Below, piece after piece: positions 18,679-26,664 of a DNA stretch of 64,000 nucleotides. The position numbers and the translations under genes are program-made. Position 1 is the first letter of the stretch. Every line of letters starts with the position of its first letter. Below the pieces are notes generated by a model. The model worked only from the letters and a program-made list of their open reading frames with translations. It ran no database searches and was not told where the DNA came from. Source of the DNA: Candidatus Zhuqueibacterota bacterium (lineage in GTDB: Bacteria > Zhuqueibacterota > Zhuqueibacteria > Zhuqueibacterales > Zhuqueibacteraceae); the NCBI GenBank assembly GCA_022616415.1, contig JAKEEU010000235.1:17899-81898 (forward strand), given 5' to 3'.

Positions 18679-19548
18679 ATGAAAACTGATTCTTTCTTTC
18701 ATCGCTTCTTCCGCGAATTTCTTGAGGCGTTTTTTACGTTGATCGGGGAAGAGGAGCAAAAAGCCAAGCACTATGAATTCACCTCGGTCGAGGTAAAAGA
18801 GCAGTCGTTTCGTTTCGATGGCGTCGTGCAGCCGGCCTCACGTGAGGATCGTCTTTATTTTTTTGAAGCGCAGTTCAAGCACGAAGATGATTTTTATCTG
18901 CGTTTCTTCGGAGAGGTGGCGGTTTTTCTGCGGCAAAAAAAGCCGGAAAATTTGTGGCGAGCGGTGGTTTTATTTCCGACGGAGGCGTTCGATCCCGGGA
19001 TTCATCCGCATTATCAGGAATTTTTTGAAAGCGGCCGCATCTGCAGATTGTATCTAACCGGCATACCAGAAGAACGGCTCGAAAAATTCCCGTTGAATTT
19101 GCTGCGAATCATCATCGATTCCGATGAGAAGGTTTTAGCGAGCGCTGAAAAAATCATCCGGCAATTGCCGGAGCAGGTTCCCGACGCGCGAACGCAAGAA
19201 GTCATTGTCGATCTGCTCATCAATTTGTTATTGAGCAAGCTTCCCCAAATGTCGAGAAAGGAGATAGAAAAAATGTTCGAACCATTGCTTTCCGACGTAA
19301 AAAAATCCCGGTTTTACCAAGAGGTGGCCGAAGAGGTGGCACAAGAGCTGACGCCCAAGATTGCACAAGAGCTGACGCCCAAGATTGCACAAGAGCTGAC
19401 GCCCAAGATTGCGCAAGAAAGTAAATACGAAATCGCCAAGGCCATGCTCAAAAAGAATTTCACCATTGAGTTGATTGCCGAGATTACTGGTCTCCCGCAG
19501 GATGAGATTCGTGCATTAAGCCAGCAGATGACTGACGGCAAACAGTGA
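18679..19548 (+). CDS. Rpn/DUF2887-type PD-(D/E)XK family protein
   Basis: A 289-residue protein that begins TDSFFHRFFREFLEAFFTLIG and has FRFDGVVQPA...LYFFEAQFKHEDDFYLRFFGEV, where D48, E68 and Q70 form a PD-(D/E)XK-like nuclease site. This fits the DUF2887/Rpn group, often listed as recombination-promoting nuclease or putative transposase. Such genes are abundant and variable in some genomes. The C-terminal part carries three tandem copies of AQELTPKI and a helix-turn-helix-like tail (FTIELIAEITGLPQDEIRAL). The stop overlaps the next gene as GTGA. True mobility is not shown by the sequence. Confidence 0.82.
   Translation: MKTDSFFHRFFREFLEAFFTLIGEEEQKAKHYEFTSVEVKEQSFRFDGVVQPASREDRLYFFEAQFKHEDDFYLRFFGEVAVFLRQKKPENLWRAVVLFPTEAFDPGIHPHYQEFFESGRICRLYLTGIPEERLEKFPLNLLRIIIDSDEKVLASAEKIIRQLPEQVPDARTQEVIVDLLINLLLSKLPQMSRKEIEKMFEPLLSDVKKSRFYQEVAEEVAQELTPKIAQELTPKIAQELTPKIAQESKYEIAKAMLKKNFTIELIAEITGLPQDEIRALSQQMTDGKQ
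19339..19410 (+). repeat. Three perfect 24-bp tandem repeats in coding DNA
   Basis: The unit GCACAAGAGCTGACGCCC plus AAGATT occurs three times without a mismatch at 19339, 19363 and 19387, encoding (AQELTPKI)x3. It keeps frame, so copy number can change without breaking the protein. Confidence 0.95.
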
Positions 19549-20216
19549 ATCTGTCTTCGTTTGATTTCATCTTTACGATGCAAATTTCGAGATCAAACCT
19601 CCCCCTCTTTGCGCTGCCGAAAGCCCAATATCGCCGCCGTTTCGAGCTTGGGCTGATTTTCGCGCTGTCTTTCACATTAGTGGCATTTTTCTTCATGCGC
19701 GATTGGCGCATGCCGGTGAACGTGCGCGAGCACGAACCCATCATTCTGACCGTGGAAAATATTCCGCCGCAAACGCGGCAGTTTGGCGCACGACGGCCGC
19801 CGCCACCGCGACCGGCGATCCCCATTCCCACCGAAAGTGAAATGATTCCGGAGGATGAAACCATCGAGCCGACGACGTTGGACCTTTCGATTGGGGAAAT
19901 CGCTTCTTCCGGCGACGCGGAGGGCATCGGCGGCGGCCAAATCATTCCGCCGCGGCCGCTGGTATTCGTCGTGCCCGAGTTTTCCGAAGAGGATCGCAAA
20001 AAGAATATTCACGGCGAGGTCAAAGTCAGCCTCGAGATCGACGTGACGGGAAAAGTGGTCAAAGCAGTGGTAATTGAAAATACCACGGGAAGCGGGCGCT
20101 GCGCGCAGGCCGCATTGCGAGCCGCATTGGCCAGCCGCTTCACGCCGGCGCGCAATGTGCAAGGCCCGGTCAAATATTGGCTGATTCAGCCGTACCGGTT
20201 CGATCTTAAAAATTAA
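19545..20216 (+). CDS. TonB-like periplasmic-spanning protein
   Basis: 223 residues from GTG 19545, which overlaps the previous stop (GTGA). ATG 19578 is an alternative; neither has a good ribosome site. One membrane anchor (FELGLIFALSFTLVAFFFM) is followed by a Pro-rich stretch (RRPPPPRPAIPIPTE) and a C-terminal TonB-type domain: HGEVKVSLEIDVTGKVVKAVVIENTTGSGRCAQAALRAALASRFTPA. TonB proteins couple the proton gradient to outer-membrane transport through ExbB/ExbD, neither of which is here. It may serve the outer-membrane proteins downstream, but that is inference. Confidence 0.82.
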   Translation: MNLSSFDFIFTMQISRSNLPLFALPKAQYRRRFELGLIFALSFTLVAFFFMRDWRMPVNVREHEPIILTVENIPPQTRQFGARRPPPPRPAIPIPTESEMIPEDETIEPTTLDLSIGEIASSGDAEGIGGGQIIPPRPLVFVVPEFSEEDRKKNIHGEVKVSLEIDVTGKVVKAVVIENTTGSGRCAQAALRAALASRFTPARNVQGPVKYWLIQPYRFDLKN

Positions 20217-20520
20217 GATTCGTGTTTACTCAATATACAGTTGCGTGGCGCGATTACACAGTAGAAAGAACGCGAGCGCGGAAAGCGAGAAGCAGAAAAC
20301 GTAGAGCGAAGAGCGTGGAGCGAAGATAAAGCCAATAATAAAACTACGATAGGTTCATCTTTCACGCTCTACGCTGAACGCTTCACCCTCTACAAATTAT
20401 GGCACCGCAATTGCATTAAAAAATCATGGAACAATCTGAATTTTAGACCATTTAAGGAAATAGGCCGGAGGTCTGAGAAGCATGGGTCTCGGTATTAAAT
20501 CTTTAATTGGAGACCACATC
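20217..20520. other. Intergenic region with iterated-word inverted repeat
   Basis: No gene is evident. Purine-rich iterations of AGCG/GAGCGAA begin at about 20262 and end in the inverted repeat at 20301-20393. The rest is AT-rich leader DNA of the next gene. Confidence 0.45.
20301..20393. repeat. Iterated-word inverted repeat (GCGTAGAGCGAAG type)
   Basis: Left arm GTAGAGCGAAGAGCGTGGAG..., right arm ATCTTTCACGCTCTACGCTGAACGCTTCACCCTCTAC. The arms pair imperfectly and each iterates the word AGAGCG or its inverse. Confidence 0.5.
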
Positions 20521-21135
20521 ATGAAAACAAAACCGTTGCTTGCTCTGACACTATTGGCATTTGCTTCAACATCGGGATTTGCCCAGCCGCAGTTGTCTTT
20601 GGGCGTAACCGGTGGATTGCAAGTGTATCCGACTCATGGCAATACATTCTTGCCGCTTCTCGGCGCTTCGGCGTGGTTTAAAGCAAATAAGCTGTTTTTT
20701 TTGAGCGGCGAGTATTTGCGCTATCAAGGCGTTGATCTTTATCCAACTGCAACCTCCGGCTTGTTACCGGCGCGAGTTCACGAGAACAGCCATACGCAAC
20801 GCGCGGCAGTCGGCTTGCACTATCTGGTGAAAACTTATAACACCTCGTCAATAGCCCTGCTGGGCATCAATTTCGGCCAAAGCTGGGACAAGCGCGGTTA
20901 TCAATTATATGAGCCGACTGCACAAGGGAATTTTAACTTTCGGGGAACCGGCGAAGACCAACTGCAACGCCCGGTTTTGTTTGCAAGCCTGACCGCCCAA
21001 AGCCAAAACAAGAAATTTCCGTTTTTCTTTCAGACGCGATATGGATTTTCCTTTAGTGACTTTTCCTCACTGTCGTTTGTTGAATCAAAAACTTTCTGGC
21101 AAGTGCTTGCCGGAGTGCATTTGAAAATTTTATAA
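20521..21135 (+). CDS. Outer-membrane beta-barrel-like protein
   Basis: 204 residues from ATG 20521, preferred because it opens a clean signal peptide (MKTKPLLALTLLAFASTSGFA, then QPQ) with GGAG upstream. The mature part has alternating strands with aromatic ends (WFKANKLFFLSGEYLRY, FFFQTRYGFSFSDF) and ends in WQVLAGVHLKIL, typical of small barrels. It is likely an outer-membrane protein of unknown cargo or role. Confidence 0.72.
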   Translation: MKTKPLLALTLLAFASTSGFAQPQLSLGVTGGLQVYPTHGNTFLPLLGASAWFKANKLFFLSGEYLRYQGVDLYPTATSGLLPARVHENSHTQRAAVGLHYLVKTYNTSSIALLGINFGQSWDKRGYQLYEPTAQGNFNFRGTGEDQLQRPVLFASLTAQSQNKKFPFFFQTRYGFSFSDFSSLSFVESKTFWQVLAGVHLKIL

Positions 21136-21227
21136 AATTGGAATGATCTCGATTCGGGTGCTGTTTGTTCTTTTATGGTAATGGCACTCGGACGGTTGCT
21201 TATAACTGAAAAAAGGAGCCTGGCACC

Positions 21228-22238
21228 ATGAAAGCAAAATTGCTGTTCTTGCTCGCCGGTCTGGCGTTGAGCGGCTTCGTAATGAATGGATGCTATACGC
21301 AGGTCGCCCGCCCGGATCGTGACGATGAGACGACCGTCTCACGTGAAGAAGAGTACACCGAAGAAGAAACCGAGGAAGCACAGGCTTCCGAGGCGCGGCG
21401 CGACGACGTTCGCCATCATACCGACGTTTATATTTACAGCGGCAGTTGGTACGATCCCTGGTATTATCCTTGGTATTCTTCGTGGTATCGTTATCCGCGC
21501 TCGCGTTTTTATGTCTCCGTCGGATTTGGTTATGATCCGTGGGGCTGGTGCGGCACGCCGTGGGATTGGGGATATGACCCGTGGTGCGGCACCGGTTATT
21601 ATGGCAGATATTGGGGATCATATTACCGCGGCTGGGGTCCGGCGTATTATTACGACCCATTCTATCGCCACTATCCATACTATAGGACTGGTGATCGCGT
21701 TGTGGAGAATAAAAAGCGACCGATGACCCGCCGGGGTTTGAAGCCGGGATCGGGATCCGATCAATCGGCCGGAACCTATGTCAGCGGCGGTGGTGGCGGC
21801 AGTCTTTTGCGCCCGGCCTCCGGAATTTATACGCGCGGCCCCGACGGAACCTATCGCCGGGTTCGCAAAGGTGACGCTGCGAGCGGCCGTACCATCGTCG
21901 ACGATCAAATTTCGGCGCAGCCGGCGCGCGGCAGCAGAGAGATCATTAAGCGTGGAACCCGCGGCTCCGGTGACATTAAGCGAGCCGCAACACCGCAGGA
22001 GAACTCTTCAGGAAACAATCAAGGGTCGGTGCGCCGGAGCCGGAAACCCGCGTCAAGCTCGGGTGATAACTACAACAGACCAAGATCCGGCTCAAGCTCA
22101 AGAGGCTCGTCAGGCTCCGGTGGCAGTGTGTCGAAGCCTTCGGGCGGAGGCTCATCAAGCGGCGGCTCCGCGCCGAAAAGCTCGGGTGGCTCTTCGAGCG
22201 GTGGCTCGTCTTCCAAGCGGCCCAGCCGCAATAAATAG
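21228..22238 (+). CDS. Tyr/Trp-rich, Ser/Gly-rich surface protein
   Basis: 336 residues with a good ribosome site (AAAAGGAGCC). A signal sequence ends in FVMNGC, so C22 may be a lipoprotein cysteine, though the -3 and -2 residues are not ideal. An acidic segment (EEEYTEEETEEAQ) follows. Next comes a block of about 100 residues dominated by Y, W, P, D and G (WYDPWYYPWYSSWYRYP), then a long Ser/Gly/Arg/Pro tail with low complexity. It looks like an exposed or extracellular lipoprotein with adhesive or structural character. No enzyme motif is present. Confidence 0.75.
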   Translation: MKAKLLFLLAGLALSGFVMNGCYTQVARPDRDDETTVSREEEYTEEETEEAQASEARRDDVRHHTDVYIYSGSWYDPWYYPWYSSWYRYPRSRFYVSVGFGYDPWGWCGTPWDWGYDPWCGTGYYGRYWGSYYRGWGPAYYYDPFYRHYPYYRTGDRVVENKKRPMTRRGLKPGSGSDQSAGTYVSGGGGGSLLRPASGIYTRGPDGTYRRVRKGDAASGRTIVDDQISAQPARGSREIIKRGTRGSGDIKRAATPQENSSGNNQGSVRRSRKPASSSGDNYNRPRSGSSSRGSSGSGGSVSKPSGGGSSSGGSAPKSSGGSSSGGSSSKRPSRNK

Positions 22239-22359
22239 CGCTTGCAAGTAATCGGCGCGCGACACAGCAGCCTCGCGCCTGCTTACCACCTTTACCTAAA
22301 TGAGCGCCGGGCACCCTGGTTCTCATGGCTGAAATTGACACATCGCAGGAGATATGACC

Positions 22360-23685
22360 ATGAAACGCAAACTCACGGCAGTCGGAATTTTTATCTGCTT
22401 GTTCGGATGGCTGAATCTGGCCAGAGCGCAAGAGGAAGTTTTTCAGCGCGGCTTCGAGCTCGGCATCGGCACGCGCGCGCTGGGCATGGGCGGCGCGTAT
22501 CTCGGCGTTGCGGATGACTACAGCGCCAGTTTTTGGAACCCGGCCGGATTGGCACAAATCCGCCGGTTGGAAGGATTCGGCACGCTTTCCTATTTGCAAC
22601 GCAAAAATGATATTTCCGCGGTCGAAGTCAATGCCAATGCTAAAGACGATCTCACCTCGACGCAGCTTAATAGCATCGGGCTGGCCTATCCCGTGCCGAC
22701 TTATCAAGGCAGCCTGGTTTTCGGCATCGGCTATCATCGCGTCCATCCTTACGATGCCAGCCTCAAATTCAGATTGGTCAACGCCACGGCGAATGATGCC
22801 AATCAAAGCTGGTCGATCTTGGAAGAAGGTGGCTTGAACAATTGGGTTTTTGCCGGCGCCGTGGAAGTGGCCCCGAATATCTCGCTCGGCGCCGCGTTGA
22901 ACATTTTTACCGGAAACAACGATTATACTTCGCGCTTCACGGAGATCGACGACGTCGGAGACCGGGTTTTTGACTTCAGCGAAGCCCGCTTCGAAGACGT
23001 CGTCAATTCAAAATACAGCGGCTACAACTTGAGGCTCGGAGCGTTGTACCGGCCCATGTCGTTCGTGCGCCTCGGCCTGACCCTTACCACGCCGACATTC
23101 ATTACCGGCACCGACAACTGGAAGTATAACGACACCACCATCGACGATCAGGACTCGGTGTTTACCGATAGCGATGCCGGTGAGATCAAATACAAAATCC
23201 GCTCGCCGTTTTCGTTGGCGGCCGGCGCCGCAGTCAACCTGCCCGCGCTCATGGTCAGTGGCAGCGTGGAATGGACGGATTGGTCGCAAACGCGTTATTT
23301 GACCGAGCCGCCTTTTGAGGTCACCAGCTTTCAGTTCGACGACGAGCGCAGCCTGGCGAACGATTCCTTGCGCACCAATTATCGCAACACGCTGCGCTTG
23401 CGCGCGGGCGCCGAGTTTACCCTGCCGATTCTCAATTTGCAATTTCGCGCCGGCGGCATTTACGATCCGCAAATCCGAAAGGGTCTGCCGTCAGACTCCG
23501 ACCGCAAGTTCTTGACCGCGGGTTTAGGCATCTTCCTGGACAAGCAAACCCGCTTCGACGTTGCGCTCATGCACGGCGAGTGGACCGAATACAGCACGCT
23601 GGACGACTTTAGCGACGATGTCTACTCCACTTCGGAAAAAATCAATTACAACAAAATATTGGCTTCGCTGGCCGTGCGGTTTTAA
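22360..23685 (+). CDS. OmpP1/FadL/TodX-family outer-membrane transporter
   Basis: 441 residues from ATG 22360; AGGAG lies 8 nt before it, which favours it over the ATG 6 nt upstream. The signal peptide ends at ARA-QEE. The mature N-terminus FELGIGTRALGMGGAYLGVADDYSASFWNPAGLAQI is the classical FadL/OmpP1 (PF03349) start, also seen in the PorV relatives of FCB bacteria. Many amphipathic strands follow and the last residue is Phe (LASLAVRF), as in barrels recognised by BamA. The family carries hydrophobic compounds through the outer membrane or helps secretion. Confidence 0.9.
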   Translation: MKRKLTAVGIFICLFGWLNLARAQEEVFQRGFELGIGTRALGMGGAYLGVADDYSASFWNPAGLAQIRRLEGFGTLSYLQRKNDISAVEVNANAKDDLTSTQLNSIGLAYPVPTYQGSLVFGIGYHRVHPYDASLKFRLVNATANDANQSWSILEEGGLNNWVFAGAVEVAPNISLGAALNIFTGNNDYTSRFTEIDDVGDRVFDFSEARFEDVVNSKYSGYNLRLGALYRPMSFVRLGLTLTTPTFITGTDNWKYNDTTIDDQDSVFTDSDAGEIKYKIRSPFSLAAGAAVNLPALMVSGSVEWTDWSQTRYLTEPPFEVTSFQFDDERSLANDSLRTNYRNTLRLRAGAEFTLPILNLQFRAGGIYDPQIRKGLPSDSDRKFLTAGLGIFLDKQTRFDVALMHGEWTEYSTLDDFSDDVYSTSEKINYNKILASLAVRF

Positions 23686-23690
23686 GTTTG

Positions 23691-23714
23691 TAGCCCAGAC
23701 GTGTCGTCTGGCTA
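23691..23714. repeat. Palindrome of the TAGCCCAGACTG family, copy 2
   Basis: TAGCCCAGACgtgtcGTCTGGCTA is a 9-bp stem with one bulge. It follows the stop of the FadL-type gene and could also end its transcript. Confidence 0.5.
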
Positions 23715-23842
23715 TATGATAATCAACCCCGACTCTTCGGAGATTCGATTGCACACGGTGAACGCGGTCGAAGGAGAGCCGGGGTTCTATTTGTTTAGGC
23801 TGGCGGCTGGCGTTTGACGAATCTCGATATTCTTTTTGCGGC

Positions 23843-23871
23843 TTGAAATTTTCGGCAGAATTTTGTATATT
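23843..23871 (+). promoter_or_regulatory. Promoter for the Rpn-type nuclease gene
   Basis: TTGAAA, 17-bp spacer, TATATT, ending 27 nt before the ATG at 23899. Confidence 0.6.
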
Positions 23872-23898
23872 TTAGTAGAACACAAGGGAGAGGTTGCC

Positions 23899-24726
23899 AT
23901 GCAATTCGCCGATCCGCGCACCGATTTCGCTTTCAAAAAGATCTTTGGCAACGATAAAGCCAAAGACGTTTTGATCAGCTTTCTCAACGCCGTTTTGGGG
24001 CTTGACGCGGCCCATGCCGTTGTCGCGGTCACCATCCTGAATCCCTACGAAGCGCCCAAAACCAAATACATGCGCGCCAGCTACGTCGACGTCAAGTGCG
24101 TCGATGCTCGCGGCATAAGTTACATCGTCGAGATGCAAGTGGCTTATGTTGCCGGTTTCGAGAAGCGAGTAATTTACAACGCCAGCAAGGCTTACGGCAA
24201 TCAATTGTTGGTGGGAGATGCTTATCCGAAGCTCAATCAGGTCATTTCCATCAACGTTCTCGACTTCATTCTGTTCGATGACTTCAGCCATTATCTTTCC
24301 TGCCATCAGATTCAGGAGACGATAACCGGCAATTCCTATCTTGATGAGATTCGCTATTATTTTATCGAACTGCCGAAGTTTGGCAAAACCGAAGAAGAGT
24401 TGGAAACGGTTGTCGATAAGTGGGCCTATTTCATTAAGCATACGCGCCATCTGGATCACGTGCCGGCGAAGCTGGACGAGCCGGCGTTTCGCAAGGCGTT
24501 CGAGCTGGCCAATCGCGCCAATATGACGCCGGAGGAATTGGAGCATTACGAAGATAGCGTGCTGGTCATGCTGGATGAGCGCGGCAGAATTGATGGCGCG
24601 TTTGAAAAGGGCGAGCATACCAAGGCGCGAGAAATTGCCCGTTCCATGCGGCATAAAAACATGGCCAGCGCGCTGATTGCTGAACTGACCGGACTGACCA
24701 TTGAAGAAATCGAAAAGTTGCAATAG
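23899..24726 (+). CDS. Rpn-family PD-(D/E)XK nuclease-like protein
   Basis: 275 residues from ATG 23899, behind AAGGGAGAGG. The start MQFADPRTDFAFKKIFGNDKAKDVLISFLNAVLG is typical of the PDDEXK_2/Rpn group (COG5464). YVDVKCVDARGISYIVEMQVAYVAGFEKRVIYNASKAY contains the catalytic D...E-x-Q pattern. Rpn proteins in E. coli are DNA endonucleases that stimulate RecA-independent recombination; many are annotated as putative transposases. It is a second member of the superfamily in this window, but differs clearly from the one at 18.7 kb. It has its own promoter. Confidence 0.86.
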   Translation: MQFADPRTDFAFKKIFGNDKAKDVLISFLNAVLGLDAAHAVVAVTILNPYEAPKTKYMRASYVDVKCVDARGISYIVEMQVAYVAGFEKRVIYNASKAYGNQLLVGDAYPKLNQVISINVLDFILFDDFSHYLSCHQIQETITGNSYLDEIRYYFIELPKFGKTEEELETVVDKWAYFIKHTRHLDHVPAKLDEPAFRKAFELANRANMTPEELEHYEDSVLVMLDERGRIDGAFEKGEHTKAREIARSMRHKNMASALIAELTGLTIEEIEKLQ

Positions 24727-24774
24727 CCACGCTCATAACGAAGTGAAATCACCAACTTTTATAGTCTTCCTCCG

Positions 24775-25713
24775 ATGAAACTCAAAAGTGTTTCCGGTTT
24801 CACAGCGCTTATTTTAATTTGCAGCGCTGTTGCATCTTATGCGCAAAGCGAAAAGGTCACGCTGATTTTGCAAAGCGGCGAAGAAATTCCCTGCCGGCTC
24901 GAACGCATCGCCTATGGCTATGTTTATTTTGAAGCGGCTACTTCACGCTTGGCGTTCAAATATGGCGACGCCATCGAAATTGCCAAGGTTGCCAAGATTC
25001 GTCTCGGCGATGGCCGCGAGTTGACCATGAATGAATTTTTGGCGAAACCGAGCGAAAGCACTCCCTCCTCCGAAGAAACAAAAGAAATCCCCGCACCTCG
25101 ACCACGACCACCCGAGCCAGCGCCGCGCCAAATCAATGCGCCGACTCCGCCCAGCGGCCCGGGCATACGCTTGACGAGCCAATTGTCGGATGCAACCCAG
25201 GCAACAGGCGGAGTCGGCTTGCGCCTGCCGGATATGCCGCCACCGCCGCAATCCACCACCGAATTGAGCTATGGCGAGCTGGCCGACTTGCTCGCCGAAG
25301 CCGGGCTGGCGGGCAAATTGTTCAATGAGATCAACGCCGGAGCGCTTCGTGGCCGGCTATTGACGAAAGACCAGAAGGCGCTCGTCGACGCCGTTTCGCA
25401 GTCCCCCGTGTGGAGCGCCCGCAAGCGCGATTTGCGCGAAGCGATGCGCGTGGCTGAAGGCGAGTTCAATATGCTGACGCGCAGCCAGACGAACCTGCTC
25501 GCGGAAGTTTTCAATTTTCGTTATGCCTCCCAAGCGGCAGCCTTTGTCGAATTTGTCCAATTCTTGCACGCCGAAAACGCTCTGTTTTTTCAAAACAAAT
25601 GGGAGAAGATTGAGAGTGTTTTCGGTGAAGATGCGGCCACGGCATTGCGGGATATTTTGAATAATTACGAGGATTGGCATTATCTTTTCGGACAGGAAGG
25701 GGAGAAGCGTTGA
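24775..25713 (+). CDS. Exported protein with Pro-rich linker, function unknown
   Basis: 312 residues. A signal peptide (to ASYAQ) is followed by a small strand-rich domain (KVTLILQSGEEIPCRLERIAYGYVYFEA...IAKVAKIRLGDGRELTMNEF) resembling a short SH3-like or LSM-like barrel. A Pro-rich linker (PAPRPRPPEPAPRQ) leads to a helical C-terminal domain of about 130 residues. Its location is probably periplasmic. It is followed by a promoter and the pyrimidine operon, so it is likely the last gene of its own unit. Confidence 0.72.
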   Translation: MKLKSVSGFTALILICSAVASYAQSEKVTLILQSGEEIPCRLERIAYGYVYFEAATSRLAFKYGDAIEIAKVAKIRLGDGRELTMNEFLAKPSESTPSSEETKEIPAPRPRPPEPAPRQINAPTPPSGPGIRLTSQLSDATQATGGVGLRLPDMPPPPQSTTELSYGELADLLAEAGLAGKLFNEINAGALRGRLLTKDQKALVDAVSQSPVWSARKRDLREAMRVAEGEFNMLTRSQTNLLAEVFNFRYASQAAAFVEFVQFLHAENALFFQNKWEKIESVFGEDAATALRDILNNYEDWHYLFGQEGEKR

Positions 25714-25741
25714 GCGCGCAAAAAAATCTTTGAATCACCTC

Positions 25742-25770
25742 TTGACAGTATCATTAAAAATTTGTATTTT
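25742..25770 (+). promoter_or_regulatory. Promoter of the pyrimidine operon
   Basis: A perfect TTGACA, 17-bp spacer, then TATTTT. It is the best -35 box in the window. It lies 228 nt before pyrR, leaving room for a long regulated leader. Confidence 0.7.
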
Positions 25771-25873
25771 GTGTAACGGCTGAATTAAAAACTGCCGCAT
25801 CGGGGTTACAATTGAAATAACCAATAGAATATAACCACGGGGCAAAAGGCAAAATGAAACACAATAAAAAAAC

Positions 25874-25971
25874 GGTGAAAAGCCGGGTGATGAAGCGGCC
25901 GGCGTGTTCACCTCAAAAATTTCGCAGTCTGGATTGAAGGTCTACCATAGTTTTTATGATAGACCTTTTTT
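25874..25971 (+). promoter_or_regulatory. Likely pyr attenuator leader
   Basis: A first hairpin pairs GGTGAA with TTCACC and GCCGG with CCGGC (25874-25912). A second (25937-25971) pairs AAGGTCTA with TAGACCTT, has an extra 3-bp step above a mismatch, and ends in TTTTTT. The second is a standard terminator 27 nt before pyrR. Placement in front of pyrR-pyrB-pyrC suggests UMP-dependent attenuation by PyrR. The exact PyrR-binding consensus was not recognised. Confidence 0.6.
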
Positions 25972-25998
25972 GTGTGTGGCAAAAATTTGAATTCGACC

Positions 25999-26586
25999 AT
26001 GTATACAAGCGACTATAAAATCAAAGCGGTTATCATGGATGAAAAGTCGCTAAACCGCACGCTGTCGCGCCTGGCCCATCAAATCGTGGAATCGAACCGC
26101 GGCGTCGAGAATCTGGCATTCGTCGGCATTCTCACCCGCGGCGTGCAAATTGCCGAGCGCCTCATCGAAAAAATCGAGCCGATCGAAGGCCGGCGGCTGC
26201 CGCTGGGCATGCTCGACATCACTTTCTATCGCGACGATATGCTGCAAAAGCTGAAAAAGCCGCGCGTGCAGAAAACCGATATTCCCTTCGACATCGAAAG
26301 CAAGTCCGTCGTGCTGGTGGATGACGTGCTCTACACCGGCCGCACCGTGCGCGCCGCGTTGGATGCGCTGATGGACTTCGGCCGGCCGGCGCGCATCCAG
26401 CTCGCGGTGTTGATCGACCGCGGCCATCGCGAGCTGCCGATCAAGGCGGATTACGTCGGCCAGGAAATCAAAACCACCGCCGGCGAGGAAGTGCGCGTGA
26501 AATTGAAAAACGTCGACAGCGAAGACAGCGTCTATTTGGTCGAAACGCTCAATGAAAAAAAGCAACATGAAATTCAAGTGGCTTGA
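25999..26586 (+). CDS. pyrR: PyrR bifunctional regulator / uracil phosphoribosyltransferase
   Basis: About 195 residues from ATG 25999 (a later ATG at 26035 is possible). VVLVDDVLYTGRTVRAALDAL is the PRPP-binding motif (D108, D109). RLAHQIVESNRGVENLAFVGILTRG and PLGMLDITFYRDD are typical PyrR strings. PyrR binds pyr mRNA when UMP is high and promotes termination. It also makes UMP from uracil and PRPP with low activity. The gene opens the operon pyrR-pyrB-pyrC directly behind a terminator hairpin. Confidence 0.93.
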   Translation: MYTSDYKIKAVIMDEKSLNRTLSRLAHQIVESNRGVENLAFVGILTRGVQIAERLIEKIEPIEGRRLPLGMLDITFYRDDMLQKLKKPRVQKTDIPFDIESKSVVLVDDVLYTGRTVRAALDALMDFGRPARIQLAVLIDRGHRELPIKADYVGQEIKTTAGEEVRVKLKNVDSEDSVYLVETLNEKKQHEIQVA

Positions 26587-26664
26587 GGCATCTGCATCTC
26601 GCACAGCAATCAGACATGGGTCACTTGCAACTTGCCCGCTACGGGCGATTTGCTCGAGGTCGCA

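Noticed and set aside
21130..21678. Minus-strand open frame of 182 codons opposite the Tyr/Trp-rich gene
   Set aside because: Product is an R/T/H-rich artefact of the biased coding strand; the plus-strand gene has a signal sequence and ribosome site.
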